Source: Halorubellus salinus (lineage in GTDB: Archaea > Halobacteriota > Halobacteria > Halobacteriales > Natrialbaceae). From it: DNA of 64,000 bases. The stretch spans positions 124,001-188,000 of the forward strand of contig NZ_JAJCVI010000001.1 of assembly GCF_020567525.1 (NCBI RefSeq), in the 5' to 3' direction. How positions within the stretch are numbered: the stretch's first letter is position 1; each line of letters starts with the position of its first letter. Shown here in pieces: positions 45,680 through 53,574 of this stretch. Below the pieces are notes generated by a model that searched no databases, was not told the DNA's origin, and saw only the letters and a program-made list of their open reading frames with translations. A program made the position numbers and the translations under genes.

Positions 45680-45995
45680 TGGAATCACGGTTGCGTTTGA
45701 CGGGGATGACGATCGTCTGGACGATGTCGCCCTCCTCGATGTCGAGCGCTTCGCGCTCGGCGTCGGGGATGCTGATGCGTCCGCCGGATTGGACGCGCGT
45801 CTTGAACATCGCGGACCCCATCGTGAGGCCGCGAAGGTCGGTCATCGCGTCGGAACTACCGGTGGAGGCCTGGAGGAACTGCTGGAAGAGCTCCTGCTGG
45901 GAACTCACCGCTTGTTCGCTCGCCTCCTGCATCTGTTCCTGGAACTGCTGCATCATCGCGGGCGACCAGGGCATCTTCGGCGACTCGTCCGTCAT
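45672..45995 (-). CDS. phaR: AbrB-domain regulator PhaR (phasin and PHA repressor)
   Basis: In this 107-residue protein the N-terminal 55 residues are a Gln/Met-rich helix (MMQQFQEQMQEASEQAVSSQ) like a phasin and probably bind granules. The C-terminal SpoVT-AbrB domain (about 65-103, TRVQSGGRISIPDAEREAL) binds DNA. In Haloferax mediterranei PhaR represses phaRP until drawn to granules. Here it heads the operon phaR-phaP-phaE-phaC. ATG at 45995 lies about 25-30 bp after CTTATGATGG on the minus strand, a TATA-like element suiting a leaderless transcript. Confidence 0.9.
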   Translation of the reverse strand: MTDESPKMPWSPAMMQQFQEQMQEASEQAVSSQQELFQQFLQASTGSSDAMTDLRGLTMGSAMFKTRVQSGGRISIPDAEREALDIEEGDIVQTIVIPVKRNRDSNE

Positions 45996-46211
45996 CACCA
46001 ACATGTACGACCGCATCCATCATAAGCGTTCCGCTGAATGGTGGCAGATGGTTCTCAATACCAACGAACGGCGTAATCCGGGACTCAATGTGGCGCCGTC
46101 CCCGGATTACAGACCCCCAGTCTGTCGGATATCGGGGTCCTCTGGCCACCTACCGGTGAATTCACCACGAGCCAAAGGAGACTTAACGCCGTCCGACGTA
46201 TGCTCTCTAAC
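45996..46211. promoter_or_regulatory. divergent phaR/phaJ promoter region
   Basis: This 216-bp region separates the divergent phaR operon and phaJ. On the minus strand TATA-like CTTATGATGG lies at about 46017-46026; on the plus strand ACTTAACG lies at 46181-46188, some 25 bp before the phaJ ATG. PhaR would be expected to bind here. A short GACCCCCAGTCTGTCGGATATCGGGGTCC hairpin (arms GGACCCCGATA-type, about 46113-46141) is a candidate operator. Confidence 0.55.
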
Positions 46212-46868
46212 ATGAGCGAACGACACAGCGAGGTTGCGACCCCGTTGACCGCGATGGCGTCAGCGTGGACGCGCTTCGCCGAGACTGCCGTGAAGGGTGC
46301 GACCGCGGCGAATCGAGCTGCGTTCTCCGCGTTCACCGTCGACGGATACGCCGACGCGTACGCGCCGAGGGACGACGACCCGGAAGCGGTACGCGAGGCG
46401 TCGGTCCCGTCGCTCGCGTACGAGGAGCTGGACTGGACGTTCGAGCGAACGGTCGACGCGCCGAGCGACATCACGGTCGGCGACACCGTCTCCTTCGAGA
46501 AGCAACTCGACGAGGACGACGTTCGTGCGTTCGCACGTGCGAGCGGGGACACGAATCGCCTGCACCTCGACGACGAGTTCGCTGCCGACACGCGCTTCGG
46601 TGGGCGCATCGCTCACGGCACGCTCGTCTCCGGACTCATCAGCGCGGCACTCGCACGCCTCCCCGGACTCACCATCTACCTCGGCCAGGACCTCGAGTTC
46701 CAGGGTCCGGTCAAGATCGGCGACCGCGTGAGTGCGACCGTGGAGGTCCTCGAGGACCTCGGGAACAACCAGTACCGGCTATCGACGGTCATCCACGACG
46801 AATCCTCGGACAAGCCGGTCGTCGACGGCGAAGCGGTCGTCCTCATCGACGAACTGCCGGAGAACTGA
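46212..46868 (+). CDS. phaJ: MaoC-like (R)-specific enoyl-CoA hydratase PhaJ
   Basis: In this 218-residue protein residues about 90-215 form a hotdog MaoC domain with the hydratase motif DTNRLHLDDEFAADTRFGGRIAHG, containing the catalytic Asp and His. An N-terminal region of about 80 residues is a helical extension that haloarchaeal PhaJ homologues near phaEC also carry. It converts trans-2-enoyl-CoA from beta-oxidation to (R)-3-hydroxyacyl-CoA for PhaEC, linking fatty-acid breakdown with storage. It is divergent from phaR. Confidence 0.9.
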   Translation: MSERHSEVATPLTAMASAWTRFAETAVKGATAANRAAFSAFTVDGYADAYAPRDDDPEAVREASVPSLAYEELDWTFERTVDAPSDITVGDTVSFEKQLDEDDVRAFARASGDTNRLHLDDEFAADTRFGGRIAHGTLVSGLISAALARLPGLTIYLGQDLEFQGPVKIGDRVSATVEVLEDLGNNQYRLSTVIHDESSDKPVVDGEAVVLIDELPEN

Positions 46869-47004
46869 ATCCAGTCGTCCGCAGACCTCGCCCCGACCCG
46901 GAGGACCACCGCGGACGTGCGTCCTGTAGGATGTCGGTCTGGAGATTAGTTCTGTCTTACAAATCGCAAACCGAGTAAAACGTTGCTTGATTGCTCGCTC
47001 GATA

Positions 47005-47012
47005 GCTATAAA
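47005..47012 (+). promoter_or_regulatory. TATA box of the Tat-secreted hydrolase gene
   Basis: CTATAAAT at 47005-47012 lies 26-33 bp before the ATG at 47038, the spacing expected for a haloarchaeal transcript starting at or near the start codon. The surrounding 46980-47040 stretch is clearly AT-rich. Confidence 0.65.
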
Positions 47013-47037
47013 TTCCTCATACTACTCATGCGAGATT

Positions 47038-47934
47038 ATGTCTCACTTGTCAGAGGCTACCACGGGCACTGGTATCGAGACCGGCCGTCGACAGTTCTTG
47101 CGCCGAGCGGGCGCGGTAGGCGCCGCAGCAACGGGACTGGTCGCGACGAGTAGCGGAGCGACCGCCGAGGAGGCGGCGACCTTCCCGCGGATCAGTACGC
47201 GAGGGCACTACGACATCACCTGGTACGGGTCGGTCTATCGGAAGGACGAGTACACGAAGTGGGAGTACGACACCGTCGGGTCGATACCGGGCCTTGACGG
47301 CGGCGCGCCAGCGGAACTGCTCGTGCACGTCCACGGGTGGCGAAACGAGTCGAACGAGGCCGTCGACGGGTTCCGGGAGGCCCGCGAGGCGTACCGGGCG
47401 AACGGCTACGACCACCCGGTCGTCGGGTTCACGTGGGATTCGGACTCGACGGTGTTCGGGTGGTGGGACTCCACGGAGATCGCGGAGGCGAACGGCCTGA
47501 AGCTCGCGCAGTTCGTGTACGATTACCGCAACCAGAACCCGGATACGCGCGTTCGCCTGGTCTGTCACTCCCTGGGCGCACGCGTCCTCCTTCGTGCGGT
47601 CGAGGTCCTCGACGACTCCGACGTGACGGACTACGTGGACTCCGTCTCGCTGCTCGGTGGCGCGGCCGACAACGACGCGGTGTCGACCGGCGGCCGGTAC
47701 GGCCCGCACGTCGCGAACGCGGTCGGGCAGGCGGACAACTTCTGGAAGGACGAGGACGACGTCCTGAACTGGGCGTACACGACCGCGGAATGGGATTCCG
47801 CGGTCGGCGAGGAGGGCTGCGAGGGCACGCAGCCGGGGAACTACCAGGACCACAACGTCGATTACGTCCCCGACCACTTCTCGTACGACCAGTCCGGAGA
47901 GGGCTGCATCGGGGACGTCGTCGCCCAGTGGTGA
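47038..47934 (+). CDS. Tat-exported alpha/beta hydrolase (lipase-like)
   Basis: This 298-residue protein starts at ATG 47038, with a Tat signal RRQFLRRAGAVGAAATGLVA ending at AxA-type residues near 42. The mature protein has an alpha/beta hydrolase core: the strand LLVHVHGWRNESNE gives the oxyanion region, CHSLG contains the nucleophile Ser (Cys replaces the first Gly of GxSxG), and DH near the C-terminus (YVPDHFSYD) could supply Asp and His. It is an extracellular esterase, lipase or polymer hydrolase. Proximity to the PHA genes is suggestive but does not prove depolymerase function. Confidence 0.82.
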   Translation: MSHLSEATTGTGIETGRRQFLRRAGAVGAAATGLVATSSGATAEEAATFPRISTRGHYDITWYGSVYRKDEYTKWEYDTVGSIPGLDGGAPAELLVHVHGWRNESNEAVDGFREAREAYRANGYDHPVVGFTWDSDSTVFGWWDSTEIAEANGLKLAQFVYDYRNQNPDTRVRLVCHSLGARVLLRAVEVLDDSDVTDYVDSVSLLGGAADNDAVSTGGRYGPHVANAVGQADNFWKDEDDVLNWAYTTAEWDSAVGEEGCEGTQPGNYQDHNVDYVPDHFSYDQSGEGCIGDVVAQW

Positions 47935-48056
47935 GGTGGAGGCGGGGTGGAGGCGAGCCGGGTGGGGGAGGGTCGAGGCGGGATGGAGTGAGGCGAGCCG
48001 GGCCGTCTGAGTGGGATGAACGGGCGATCGTGGGGTCGATTCGGCCGCACTCATTC

Positions 48057-48104
48057 GGTTTAGGCTCGCCGAAAGAGATGGACAATCTTTTAGGTGTGCC
48101 TAAA
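48057..48104 (+). promoter_or_regulatory. two DtxR/SirR-like iron boxes
   Basis: GGTTTAGGCTCGCCGAAAG at 48057-48075 and TTTAGGTGTGCCTAAA at 48089-48104 resemble the palindromic TTAGG-CCTAA operator of DtxR/SirR-family iron repressors. They are spaced 32 bp apart, three helical turns, ending 17 bp before the ATG at 48122. Binding would cover the promoter and repress when iron is plentiful. Confidence 0.7.
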
Positions 48105-48121
48105 CACGCTACGTGTAACTG

Positions 48122-49291
48122 ATGACGAAACCAGACATCTGCGTCGTCGTCCCGACGATCCGCGAGTGGGAATGCATCGAAGACTACGTCGCGAACGCGC
48201 GCGACCACGGCTTCGACACCGACCGCCTCGAGTTCGTCCTCGTCACCGAGGACTTCTGTCCGACCGACGAGATGCAAGCGATGCTCGACGACCTCGGCGT
48301 CGAGGGCTCGGTGTTCGACGAGTCCGCGCGCGAGGACTGGTACGAGGCCCACGGCATCGAGGAGTACGGTCACCTCGTCCCCGCGGCGAGTCACGCCCAG
48401 ACCTCATTCGGTCTGCTGTACCTCTGGGCGCACGACCACCCCTACTGCCTGTTCATCGACGACGACACGCTGCCCCACGACGACGTCGACTTCTTCGGCA
48501 CGCACATGGACAACCTCCAGTACGAGGGCGAACTCACCGAGGTCGCCTCCGACGAACAGTGGGTGAACGTCCTCTACCAGAACTTCGACGAGCACGACCT
48601 CTACCCCCGCGGGTACCCCTACTCGGCGATGGACGAGGAGCGCGAGGTCGGCACGACGCACGTCGAGGACGTCGTCGCCTCGCAGGGCCTGTGGACGAAC
48701 GTCCCCGACCTGGACGCGGTCCGCATCCTCATGGACGGCGACCTCCAGGGGCAGGCTCAGACCCGAACCTCGAAGGACGACTTCGGCGAGGACTTCGTCG
48801 CCGCACGCGAGAACTACCTCACGGTGTGCTCGATGAACCTCGCGTTCCGCCGCGAGGTCGTGCCCGCGTTCTACCAGTGCCCGATGGACGACAACGCGTG
48901 GGACGTCGGCCGGTTCGACGACATCTGGAGCGGGCTGTTCCTCAAGCGCGCCTGCGACGTCCTCGGGAAGCGCATCTACAACGGTGACCCGCTCTGCGAG
49001 CACAACAAGGCCGCGCGGTCGACGTTCGGCGACCTCGCGAACGAGGTCCCCGGCCTGGAACTGAACGAGCACGTCTGGGAGCTCGTCGACGAGTCCGGCG
49101 CGGACGCGGACTCGTACGCGGCCGTGATGGACGCGATGGCGACCGCGCTCGCCGACGGCGACTTCGACGACTGGGAGAACGGCGAGTTCCTGAACCACGT
49201 CGGCGAGTACATGCACGACTGGCTGGACGCGCTCGAAGCGCTCGACGGCCTCCCCGGTCGGACGCGCGCCGCGGCGCTCGCGGACGACTGA
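48122..49291 (+). CDS. RGP-like glycosyltransferase (alpha-1,4-glucan-protein synthase family)
   Basis: This 389-residue protein matches the reversibly glycosylated polypeptide/UDP-arabinopyranose mutase family: CVVVPTIREWECIEDYVANA, DDDT in CLFIDDDTLPHDD, and GRFDDIWSG later, which is the metal/UDP-sugar region. Family members mutate or transfer UDP-sugar-derived residues; archaeal substrates are unknown. It is preceded by two iron boxes, so it is probably induced when iron is low together with the ABC importer downstream. A sugar-based siderophore or surface glycan role is an inference. Confidence 0.85.
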   Translation: MTKPDICVVVPTIREWECIEDYVANARDHGFDTDRLEFVLVTEDFCPTDEMQAMLDDLGVEGSVFDESAREDWYEAHGIEEYGHLVPAASHAQTSFGLLYLWAHDHPYCLFIDDDTLPHDDVDFFGTHMDNLQYEGELTEVASDEQWVNVLYQNFDEHDLYPRGYPYSAMDEEREVGTTHVEDVVASQGLWTNVPDLDAVRILMDGDLQGQAQTRTSKDDFGEDFVAARENYLTVCSMNLAFRREVVPAFYQCPMDDNAWDVGRFDDIWSGLFLKRACDVLGKRIYNGDPLCEHNKAARSTFGDLANEVPGLELNEHVWELVDESGADADSYAAVMDAMATALADGDFDDWENGEFLNHVGEYMHDWLDALEALDGLPGRTRAAALADD

Positions 49292-49544
49292 CCGGCCGAA
49301 CCGACCGAACCGATCGAAGGCTGGCTCGACGGTCGACCGGCCGAACCGACCGACGGTCGACTGCGTCACCGGTCGACGTTCCGTTTCTCGACGCCGCCGC
49401 GTCGCGGCCCGTGACTCGCACGCTTGGGCCGTCGTTCGACGCGTTCACCGTCGAACGAGCACGATGGGCTTCCGACGTCCCGTCACCGCCGGGACTGGTT
49501 TGTTTCACGAAAGCATCGCCCGTACGTACGAGCGCAAACCGGCA

Positions 49545-49571
49545 AGTATATAAGTTTTAGGCCGGCCTAAA
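49545..49571 (+). promoter_or_regulatory. TATA box and perfect palindromic iron box
   Basis: AGTATATAAG at 49545-49554 is a TATA box 25-34 bp before the ATG at 49579. TTTAGGCCGGCCTAAA at 49556-49571 is a perfect 16-bp palindrome placed just downstream of it, over the expected transcription start. This is a textbook position for repression by a DtxR/SirR-type regulator. Confidence 0.8.
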
Positions 49572-49578
49572 TCAATAC

Positions 49579-50739
49579 ATGAGCGAAGACGACGGACCAC
49601 GACGACGTCTCGGTCGCCGCGAGGTCCTCGCGGCATCAGCAACCGGCGCCGCAGCGGCGACCGCCGGCTGCGTCGGCAGCATCTTCGGTGACAACAACTC
49701 GGAGAACGAACTCTCGCTCTCCGACTTCCGCGGCTCCGGCCCGTTCGTCTCCGGGCGCCCCGCACCGGACGGCACCTCCATGGACGACCTCGACGACCTC
49801 TCGGGCACCCTCTCCATCTACATCGGCGGCGGCGAAGGCGGCCTCTATCGCGGCCTCATCGAACTCCTCCAGCAGAAGTACCCCGACTTCGACGCGCAAC
49901 TGAAGTCCGCGCCCTCCACCCAGCTCGCGAACACCATCATCCAGGAGAGCGAGAACGGGAACCCGCGCGCCGACGTCTTCTGGAGCATCGACGCCTCCTC
50001 GCTCGGCCTCGTCGCCAACGCGGGGTACGCGACGTCGCTCCCGAGCGCCGTCACCGACCCCGTCCCGAGCGAACTCCAGGACAGTAACGGCCGCTGGGTC
50101 GGCGTCGCCGGTCGCGCTCGCGCCATCCCGTACAACACGAACCGCTTCAGCGCGAGCGACATCCCGAACAAGGTCGACGCGTTCGCGAACCAGGAGCGGT
50201 TCGCGAACTCGATGGGCTGGGGGCCGACCTACGGCGCGTTCAAGTCCTTCGTCACCGCGATGCGCATCATGGACGGCCGCGAAGCCACCAAGCAGTGGCT
50301 CCAGGGGATGCTCGACCAGGGCACCGAGGAGTTCCGCGACGAGTACTTCGTCTCACGCGGCGTCGCGACCGGCGCCGTGTCGGCCGGATTCGCGAACCAC
50401 TACTACGCGCTCCGCGTGAAGGCCGCCCGCGAGAACCCGCCCATCGACCTCGCCTTCACCGAGAACGACGCCGGTGCGCTCGTCAACGTCTCCGGCGTCG
50501 AGATCATCGAGGGCACGCAGCGCTCGGACCTCGCGGGACTGTTCGCCGAGCACCTCCTCACCGCGGAAGCACAGGAGTTCTTCGCGACCCGCGCCTACGC
50601 CTACCCGATGATCGCGGGCGTCCAGCCCGTCGGCGACCTGCCGACGATCGACGAGCTGAACCCGCCGGAGCTCGACCTCACCGAGCTCAGCGACCTCGAA
50701 CCGACGCTCGAACTGATGCGCGAAGTCGGCGTCCTCTGA
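49579..50739 (+). CDS. iron(III) ABC transporter substrate-binding lipoprotein
   Basis: This 386-residue protein has a Tat-type signal with lipobox (RRRLGRREVLAASATGAAAATAG then C31). The mature part is a type II periplasmic-binding fold of the FbpA/FutA family (SIYIGGGEGGLYRGLIELL; AIPYNTNRFSASDIP; GAVSAGFANHYYALRVKA, with the YY pair that ligates ferric iron). It captures ferric iron outside the cell for the permease encoded 25 bp downstream. It is controlled by the palindromic iron box. Confidence 0.93.
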   Translation: MSEDDGPRRRLGRREVLAASATGAAAATAGCVGSIFGDNNSENELSLSDFRGSGPFVSGRPAPDGTSMDDLDDLSGTLSIYIGGGEGGLYRGLIELLQQKYPDFDAQLKSAPSTQLANTIIQESENGNPRADVFWSIDASSLGLVANAGYATSLPSAVTDPVPSELQDSNGRWVGVAGRARAIPYNTNRFSASDIPNKVDAFANQERFANSMGWGPTYGAFKSFVTAMRIMDGREATKQWLQGMLDQGTEEFRDEYFVSRGVATGAVSAGFANHYYALRVKAARENPPIDLAFTENDAGALVNVSGVEIIEGTQRSDLAGLFAEHLLTAEAQEFFATRAYAYPMIAGVQPVGDLPTIDELNPPELDLTELSDLEPTLELMREVGVL

Positions 50740-50764
50740 TGGGGGTCGCGGAGGGCGAGAACTG

Positions 50765-52375
50765 ATGGCGACCGAGGAGGGCCTCGTCGACGCGTTGCGT
50801 CGCGAAGCACGCGGTGAACGGACGCTCGCACTCACCCTGTTGAGCGCCGCGATCGCCGCGCTCGTGCTCTCCCCGGTCGCGTGGATTCTCCTCGAGGCGA
50901 GCACCGTCGGATTCGCGCGAGCCGTGAACCTGCTCGCGGGAGCGCGGATGGTGCAGGTCCTCGTGAACAGCCTCCTGCTCGTCGGTATCGTCACCGGTGC
51001 GTCGGTCGTCCTCGGCGTCCCGCTCGCCATCCTGACGAGCCAGACCAACCTGCCGTTCCGCCGGTTCTTCACGGTCGCCATCTCGCTCCCGCTCGTCGTC
51101 CCGAGCTACATCGGGGCGTTCGCGTACTTCACCGGATTCGGGGAGGATGGCGCGCTCACCGCGGCGCTCGCGGACGCCGGCGTCGCCGTCTCGCTCCCGG
51201 AGATGACGGGACTGGTGGGGACCGCGGTCGTCCTCACGTTGTTCACGTTCCCGTACGTGTTCCTGTCGACGCGCGCGAGCCTCGCGTCGTTCGACGGCAC
51301 GCTCCTGGAGGCCGCACGGACGCTGAACCACTCGCGGACGTCGGCGTTCTTCCGCGTCGTCTTCCCGCAAGTCCTCCCGGGTATCGCCGCCGGCGGCCTG
51401 CTCGTCGCGCTGTACGCGCTCAGCGACTTCGGGACGCCCGCCATCATGGGGTACGACGTGTTCACGCGCATCCTCTTCGTGAACTACTACGACTTCCAGC
51501 TCGCCGCGTTGCTCTCCGTGCAGTTGCTCGCGGTGACGGCGGTCATCATCGCGCTGGAATCCGCGGTCGAGTCCGGCGACGCCTCCGGGTACGCGTCCAG
51601 TAACCCGGACGCCGCCACCCGGCTCGAACTCGGGTGGCTGAAGGGTCCGGCGCTCGTCGTGTGCTCGCTCGTCGTCGTCGCCGCGCTCGCGGTCCCCATC
51701 GTCGTGCTCGTCCTCTGGCTCGTCCGCGACACCGGCCAGACCGGGTTCGGGTACGCGTTCTCCTGGGAGTACGGCTGGAACTCGCTCTCCGTGAGCGTCC
51801 TCGCGGCCGTGGCGAGCATCCTGTTCGCGCTCCCGGTCGCGTACAACTCCGTCACCGACGACGGACGGCTGTCGCGGCTCGCGGAACGCGGGACGTACGT
51901 CGGGTACGCGGTCCCCGGTATCGTCGTCGGCGTCGCGCTCGTCGCACTCGGGAGCAAGTACGCGCCGTTCCTCTACGGGCAGATTCCGCTGCTCGTGTTC
52001 GCGTACGTCGTCCGGTTCCTCCCGCAGGCCGTCGGGAGCGTCCGCTCGTCGGTCCTCCAGGTCGACGGTCGACTCACCGAGGCCGCGCGGACGCTCGGGC
52101 ACTCGCCGCGAGCGGCGTTCCGGAAGGTCACCCTGCCGTTGGTCGCACCCGGTATCGTCTCCGGGGCCGCGCTCGTGTTCCTGACGACGATGAAGGAGCT
52201 ACCGGCGACGCTCTTGCTGAGACCGGGAGGTTTTGAAACCCTCGTCACGTACATCTGGATGGTACAAGAGTCTCGCCACTACGGGAAGGCTGCCGTGCCC
52301 GCGCTCGTGCTGGTCGGTATCTCCGCGATCTCCATGCTGGTGTTGCTCTCGCGAGGTGGAAACGATGTCACGTAA
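50765..52375 (+). CDS. iron(III) ABC transporter permease, fused two-domain type
   Basis: This 536-residue protein has about 12 membrane helices in two repeated BPD-transport halves. Each has an EAA loop for ATPase contact (LLEAARTLNHSRTSAFFRVV near 180 and LTEAARTLGHSPRAAFRKV near 440). This FbpB/ThiP-like duplication lets one polypeptide form the channel. It comes after the binding-protein gene and before the ATPase gene, giving an FbpABC operon. Its stop codon region is partly duplicated downstream. Confidence 0.93.
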   Translation: MATEEGLVDALRREARGERTLALTLLSAAIAALVLSPVAWILLEASTVGFARAVNLLAGARMVQVLVNSLLLVGIVTGASVVLGVPLAILTSQTNLPFRRFFTVAISLPLVVPSYIGAFAYFTGFGEDGALTAALADAGVAVSLPEMTGLVGTAVVLTLFTFPYVFLSTRASLASFDGTLLEAARTLNHSRTSAFFRVVFPQVLPGIAAGGLLVALYALSDFGTPAIMGYDVFTRILFVNYYDFQLAALLSVQLLAVTAVIIALESAVESGDASGYASSNPDAATRLELGWLKGPALVVCSLVVVAALAVPIVVLVLWLVRDTGQTGFGYAFSWEYGWNSLSVSVLAAVASILFALPVAYNSVTDDGRLSRLAERGTYVGYAVPGIVVGVALVALGSKYAPFLYGQIPLLVFAYVVRFLPQAVGSVRSSVLQVDGRLTEAARTLGHSPRAAFRKVTLPLVAPGIVSGAALVFLTTMKELPATLLLRPGGFETLVTYIWMVQESRHYGKAAVPALVLVGISAISMLVLLSRGGNDVT

Positions 52376-52421
52376 TGAAGATGCAAGCGACGTCAGGGAT
52401 GGTGTGATGGATGTCACGTAA
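52365..52421 (+). repeat. 46-bp-spaced duplication of the permease-ATPase junction
   Basis: ATGTCACGTAA occurs at 52365 and again at 52411. The first copy spans the permease stop and opens an 18-codon frame (MSRNEDASDVRDG...) that ends at 52421; the second copy is the start of the ATPase (MSRNEPKR). It appears that an ancestral overlapping stop/start was duplicated. The short frame overlaps the ATPase start and could affect its translation. Confidence 0.6.
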
Positions 52422-53568
52422 CGAACCCAAGCGCGCTTTGGAGCGCGAGGACCCGTACGCGCAGTCGGCGTCGAGCGACGACGTCGGGAATCCGGGGGCG
52501 ACCGACGTCGTCCTCGAACTCGACGGCGTCACGAAGCAGTTCGGGCCGGAGTGCGCGGTCGACGAGCTCTCGCTGTCCGTGCACGACGGCGAACTCCTCA
52601 CGCTCCTCGGGCCGTCGGGCTGCGGGAAGACGACGACACTCCGGATGCTCGCCGGTCTGGAACGCCCGGACGGTGGCGAGGTTCGACTGAACGACCGCGT
52701 CATCGCGGACGGCGACGGGCGGTTCCGGAAGCCGGAGCACCGCGACGTCGGGATCGTCTTCCAGGACTTCGCGCTGTTCCCGCACCTCTCGGTCGCGGAG
52801 AACGTCGCGTTCGGCCTCCAGGACCGCGACGGGGACGCGACCGACGCCCGCGTCACGGAACTCCTCGAGCTCGTCGGGCTGGACGACCAGCGCGACTCCA
52901 AGCCCGCGCAGCTCTCGGGCGGTCAACAGCAGCGCGTCGCGCTCGCCCGGTCGCTCGCACCCGAGCCGAGCGTCCTCCTGCTCGACGAACCGTTCTCGAA
53001 CCTCGACGTGCGTTTGCGCGAGCAGATGCGCGAGGAGGTTCGCGCCATCCTCAAGGAGACGGGCGTGACCGCGGTGTCGGTGACGCACGACCAGGAGGAG
53101 GCGCTCTCTATCTCGGATCGCGTCGCGGTCATGCACGAGGGCGACGTCGAGCAGGCGGGGACGCCCGAGAAGGTGTTCCAGCACCCAGAGTCCCGGTTCG
53201 TCGCGTCCTTCCTCGGGCAGGCCTCCTTCCTCACCGGGCACTTCGGGCACGGCGCGGTCGAGACCGCGCTCGGTGACTTCCCGGCGTCGATGGTCGAGGG
53301 GTTGACGACCGAGTACGAGAACGCCGAGGTCGACCTGCTCGTCCGCCCGGACGACCTGCGCGCGACCCCGGTCGAGGACGGGTCCGGTGGGAACGGCGAG
53401 ATCATCTACCGGCAGTACATGGGGCCGTCGTTCGTCTACCGCGTTCGATTGGAGTCCGGGGACGTCGTGCACTGCCAGCACAATCACGTCACGGACTTCG
53501 AGCTCGGCCAGCGCGTGAACGTCGAACTCGTCGCCGACCACACCATCGCCTGGTACCCGACGCAGTAG
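52411..53568 (+). CDS. iron(III) ABC transporter ATP-binding protein
   Basis: In this 385-residue ABC ATPase Walker A is GPSGCGKTTTL, the signature LSGGQQQRVALARSL and Walker B SVLLLDEPFSNLD, with the switch His in SVTHDQEEAL. The C-terminal part (about 265-385, LLVRPDDLRATPV) is a TOBE-like regulatory domain as in FbpC/PotA proteins. It energises the permease encoded just upstream. ATG at 52411 gives an N-terminal extension (MSRNEPKRALEREDPYAQ) before the ABC domain. Confidence 0.95.
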   Translation: MSRNEPKRALEREDPYAQSASSDDVGNPGATDVVLELDGVTKQFGPECAVDELSLSVHDGELLTLLGPSGCGKTTTLRMLAGLERPDGGEVRLNDRVIADGDGRFRKPEHRDVGIVFQDFALFPHLSVAENVAFGLQDRDGDATDARVTELLELVGLDDQRDSKPAQLSGGQQQRVALARSLAPEPSVLLLDEPFSNLDVRLREQMREEVRAILKETGVTAVSVTHDQEEALSISDRVAVMHEGDVEQAGTPEKVFQHPESRFVASFLGQASFLTGHFGHGAVETALGDFPASMVEGLTTEYENAEVDLLVRPDDLRATPVEDGSGGNGEIIYRQYMGPSFVYRVRLESGDVVHCQHNHVTDFELGQRVNVELVADHTIAWYPTQ

Positions 53569-53574
53569 CCGCTC

